This document shows, one piece after another, positions 61,507-64,000 of a stretch of 64,000 nucleotides of DNA. The translations under genes and the position numbers were made by a program. Positions within the stretch are counted from its first letter, which is position 1. Every line of letters starts with the position of its first letter. Below the pieces are notes generated by a model. It saw only the letters and a list, made by a program, of their open reading frames with translations. It was not told the DNA's origin and did no database searches. This stretch comes from Anaerolineales bacterium (GTDB taxonomy: Bacteria > Chloroflexota > Anaerolineae > Anaerolineales > Villigracilaceae), in NCBI GenBank assembly GCA_020060625.1, contig JAGUZU010000016.1:101728-165727 (forward strand), read 5' to 3'.

Positions 61507-62346
61507 TTATTCAGTTTCTTCGATGAACGTTCCATGCCAGGTGTGCAGGAAAACCTGCCCACTATAGCCATTGACGCTCAACATGCCGACGATCTTGCCG
61601 TCTTTTTCAAAGTCGAGGGTGTAATAACCGTAGAACTGCATGGGGTGTTCTGTGGTCGCGCCTGTGATGTTAGCATCCAGATACTTTTGAGCATATTCAA
61701 CTGCCTGCTCAGGTGTAACGGTCATTTCAGCAGAGACATCCAAAGGAGACGTGTTGTTCCAGTTTCCCATCATATTGCCATAGGCACCCATCATCCCTCC
61801 GAAACCGCCCATCATATTTTGGTGATTGACACCGCTGTATTTCAAGTTCCACATCATGTTGGGACCGTGTTCGGGGTAAGCTGTCTGCGAAATAGGATCA
61901 ACGAGCAGTTCAAATGCGCCAACACCTGTACTGGTTTCCTTGACGATAACATAACCGTTGTTATCGAAGATCATGATCTCGGCGATCTCCAAATCGGAAT
62001 TGTCCAGATTTGCCAGATATTTTTCTGTGGCGGCTTTCGTTTGGTCGATGCTCAAAGCAGGGAGGTTGGCGTTGTTGTAACCGTAGCCGTTCATCATACC
62101 GCCATTGCCCATCATCCCGCCGTTACCGCCCATCATGGACTGTCCACGTCCGTTCATCATCGACGGACCATAAGCATTGCTATTGTTCCAACCATAGCCA
62201 TTCACACCTGCATTTGTGCCAGGTGCAAGGGCTATGGAAGGTCCAAAAGCATTCGTGCGGGCATACATACTTCCCGCGAAAAAGATGACAGCCGCCAGTG
62301 CGAGCACTGCGAGGACAGTCAGGGTTGTGGATAAAGTTTTATTCAT
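61507..62346 (-). CDS. Met/Asn/Gly-rich exported protein with PepSY-like segments
   Basis: This 279-residue protein has an N-terminal helix (TLTVLAVLALAAVIFFAGSMY), a Met/Gly/Asn-rich region of about 60 residues (SMMGGNGGMMGNGGMMNGYG) and two domains with PepSY-like starts (LSIDQTKAATEKYLANLDNSDLEIAEIMIF and VTPEQAVEYAQKYLDANI). A second Met cluster (MMGGFGGMMGAYGNMMG) lies between them. It is a likely periplasm-side copper binder. The ATG at 62346 has AGGAGA upstream. It sits next to the Met-sensing kinase genes. Confidence 0.85.
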   Translation of the reverse strand: MNKTLSTTLTVLAVLALAAVIFFAGSMYARTNAFGPSIALAPGTNAGVNGYGWNNSNAYGPSMMNGRGQSMMGGNGGMMGNGGMMNGYGYNNANLPALSIDQTKAATEKYLANLDNSDLEIAEIMIFDNNGYVIVKETSTGVGAFELLVDPISQTAYPEHGPNMMWNLKYSGVNHQNMMGGFGGMMGAYGNMMGNWNNTSPLDVSAEMTVTPEQAVEYAQKYLDANITGATTEHPMQFYGYYTLDFEKDGKIVGMLSVNGYSGQVFLHTWHGTFIEETE

Positions 62347-62504
62347 GGTTTGTCTCCTATTTTTACGATTCACACGTTTGTGTGGTGTTTTATGCCGTTA
62401 GTATAGGATTCGCCAATGAAGCGAGTGTAAAGCGACTATAAAGATATGATAAAGGTTGTTTCGACGGCTAAATAAAAGTTTTTCTCCAAATACTTGGCGG
62501 CCAT

Positions 62505-63053
62505 TTAGGAAGACTCATAAATCCAAATCCGTTCCATTTGAGGTGTCTCCTGCCCAGTTAGCACGCTCCATACAAGAGGTAATTCCAAGTCGAAGAGAAG
62601 CCCGCCATTCAGGACTGAGACTTCATGGACACCTGTGCCACGAGGAAGGGACATCAAGGGGTTTTGGCTTGCGAATTGCGATAAACGGTTTTGTTTGAAA
62701 CTTTTCATTCGGCGAATGTCAGCAGGAGACACAGGCGAAAAAATAATTTTTACACCGCCGTCACCAGATGCGCAGATCAAGGATTGAGGCTCTTCAAACA
62801 TTTCAAGAACCTGCAATTTCAGATCATAACCGCAAACTATTGAGGCGGTTTTGTTGAGCCAGCCCATAGGATCAGGAACCTGTGCGGTTCGTGCCAGGTG
62901 TTCGCGCTTGATTTTTAGATCCTGTACCGCCCAAAGGACTACCTGCTCCCGTAGACCGTCGATTGCCTTCCTTTGTCGTTCATTGCCCATGCTGATCAAT
63001 GCGCCAAAGAAGATTACAGCAGCTGCCACAACTATTGCAAGAAGTATTTCCAT
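62505..63053 (-). CDS. Membrane-anchored protein of unknown function
   Basis: This 182-residue protein has one N-terminal helix (MEILLAIVVAAAVIFFGALI) and a soluble domain (WAVQDLKIKREHLARTAQVPDPMGWLNKTASIVCGYDLKLQVLEMFEEPQSLICAS). The family was not recognised. It follows the surface-protein pseudogene by 22 nt on the same strand, so the pair was once an operon, possibly of cell-surface proteins. Confidence 0.75.
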   Translation of the reverse strand: MEILLAIVVAAAVIFFGALISMGNERQRKAIDGLREQVVLWAVQDLKIKREHLARTAQVPDPMGWLNKTASIVCGYDLKLQVLEMFEEPQSLICASGDGGVKIIFSPVSPADIRRMKSFKQNRLSQFASQNPLMSLPRGTGVHEVSVLNGGLLFDLELPLVWSVLTGQETPQMERIWIYESS

Positions 63054-63075
63054 TTTTTTCTTTTCCTTTTCGTTA

Positions 63076-63936
63076 TTAGTTGTTAATAGAGTCGTCTTTT
63101 GTCCGTTCAGATATCATCTTGAACGATTCGCCCAGCCGTTCCAACGCTTTGGGACGTGGATCCACCAAACTTGCAGACGCAATTACCATGAATAAACCAA
63201 GCAAGCCAATGATCTGCCAAAATGGCAGGGAGAGCCGAGGCGGCTCAGGGCTTTCTTCTGGCATTGGTGTGTTCAGTATCAAAGTTGGCGTCGGCAAAAT
63301 TACTATTGCAGTTGGCGTTATCAAAGGCAACAAAGTGCTGGTTGCTGTCGGTGACGGAGTCAGAGTAGCAGTTGCGGTCGCCACCTCCGGAACCACGATC
63401 CTGCCCACATCCTGCCCACACAACCCATTCACATCACAAGCCTGTGCCAGTACCGGGTATTCCCCCGAGGGAGCCAATGTTCCATCTCCAAACCGCCGAT
63501 CCCATTTCACAATATAGGAATTCCTGCCGGGATCGAAGTCCAGTACCAACTCCTTCCAACGCTTTTGTGGATCACGGATGGTCACCTGGATGCTTGCAAT
63601 CGGAAAGTGATTGGGGGAAACCTTCAACGTTCAAGTCTCCCAGATCCACCACCGTTCCGTGATGGATACAGCGGGCGGGGCATTATCCACGGTCAGACTA
63701 ACTGAAACCATATCACCAACATTGCCGGCGCGATCCCTGCCACGCATCTGGATTTTGTACTCACCATTGGGCACTTCACCGGAATGCCCGTTGTAATACC
63801 AGCCATCTCCTGGGCTCATCGAGACTGCCTGCCAGGTGTTTCCTTCATCAAATGAGACTTCACCACTCTCCGGAGCGGATGTAGATCGGACAGGCAGCTG
63901 CGCCGGCGCAGTTGCCTGTCCCTGACTGCCTTTCAT
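63076..63936 (-). pseudogene. Truncated and interrupted Ig-like surface protein gene
   Basis: The frame from 63936 to 63076 is broken by one TGA (63631-63633). Before it lie VSFDEGNTWQAVSMSPGDGWYYNG and DRAGNVGDMVSVSLTVDNAPPAVSITERWWIWET; after it LKVSPNHFPIASIQVTIRDPQ, a Thr/Pro-rich linker, a helix and a short tail. The context T-stop-TLKVSP lacks Cys and, from memory of related proteins, is normally a Gly, so a nonsense mutation fits. No signal peptide is present and the 5' end meets the recombinase region, so the gene is also truncated. A pseudogene is the best reading. Confidence 0.78.
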
Positions 63937-63969
63937 TTATAAAACCATTGAATGTTGGAGTGATACAGA

Positions 63970-64000
63970 ATGAACAAGCGAGCCGTTATTTATGCACGTG
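63970..64000 (+). CDS. Serine recombinase, N-terminus only
   Basis: The last 31 bases encode MNKRAVIYAR and continue beyond the window. This start is typical of serine site-specific recombinases, where Ser of YARVS is the nucleophile just past the edge. Only ten residues are seen, so the call rests on this motif and on the adjacent truncated gene, which suggests an integration junction. Confidence 0.55.
   Translation, partial: MNKRAVIYAR

Noticed and set aside
63631..63633. Sec codon in the surface-protein frame
   Set aside because: No Cys neighbour and no convincing SECIS; the gene is also truncated, so decay is more likely.
1..64000. CRISPR array, rRNA or insertion-sequence transposase
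   Set aside because: No regularly spaced repeats, rRNA-like sequence or transposase frame was seen.

Overview
The window looks like a chromosomal segment of an Anaerolineae-type member of the Chloroflexota. This is inferred from the protein families and their style (many small YHS, cupredoxin and FixH-like secreted proteins, long Thr/Pro linkers on lipoproteins); no rRNA is present, so the assignment is moderate. Genes are dense on both strands. No gene-free stretch exceeds about 300 bases; the longest gaps (10458-10671, 46200-46421, 51545-51809) hold promoters, hairpins and operator-like repeats.

Bases 1-24000 are mostly housekeeping. They include plsX, tRNA-Leu(GAG), a polysaccharide deacetylase with a methyltransferase, a polar amino-acid ABC transporter ending in a dimethylarginine-hydrolase-like gene, an SCP2-like protein with a tungsten/molybdenum aldehyde ferredoxin oxidoreductase, a GH25 lysozyme, tRNA-Arg(TCT), hsp20-lon-receiver-GNAT-mogA, efp, a HAD-DinB fusion, fabF-fabH, tatA and an MgtC-like gene. 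At about 24070 a DUF255 (YyaL-like) gene lacks its 5' half and abuts a complete, diverged copy of the same family.

Bases 26300-62400 form a long accessory block for copper, iron and heavy-metal handling and for extracytoplasmic thiol and electron chemistry. It holds two multicopper oxidases, five YHS modules, several cupredoxins (two with CuA-type ligand sets), two FixH-like proteins, two membrane polyferredoxins, a Rieske protein, a CcdA-like protein whose sequence order is permuted, DsbA/TlpA/rhodanese-like proteins, a CopA-type ATPase, a second P1B ATPase with a CmtR-like repressor, and two two-component systems. The operon at 52453-56984 resembles the FtrABCD ferrous-iron uptake theme (cupredoxin, polyferredoxin, FTR1 permease). 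It contains a gene interrupted by one in-frame UGA in a Cys-UGA-Pro-Pro context, with a SECIS-like hairpin just downstream, and is a candidate selenoprotein of an unusual family.

Seven 16-bp palindromes (consensus TAGGCA-N4-TGCCTA or TAAGCCA-TT-NGGCGCA) sit upstream of transcription units of this block and were not noticed elsewhere. Four of them carry TGCGCT exactly 18 nt downstream. This suggests one regulon; the NarL-type two-component pair at 34210-36590 is a plausible regulator.

The right edge (63076-64000) holds a decayed Ig-like surface-protein gene, truncated where a serine recombinase gene begins, which marks a probable mobile-element junction.
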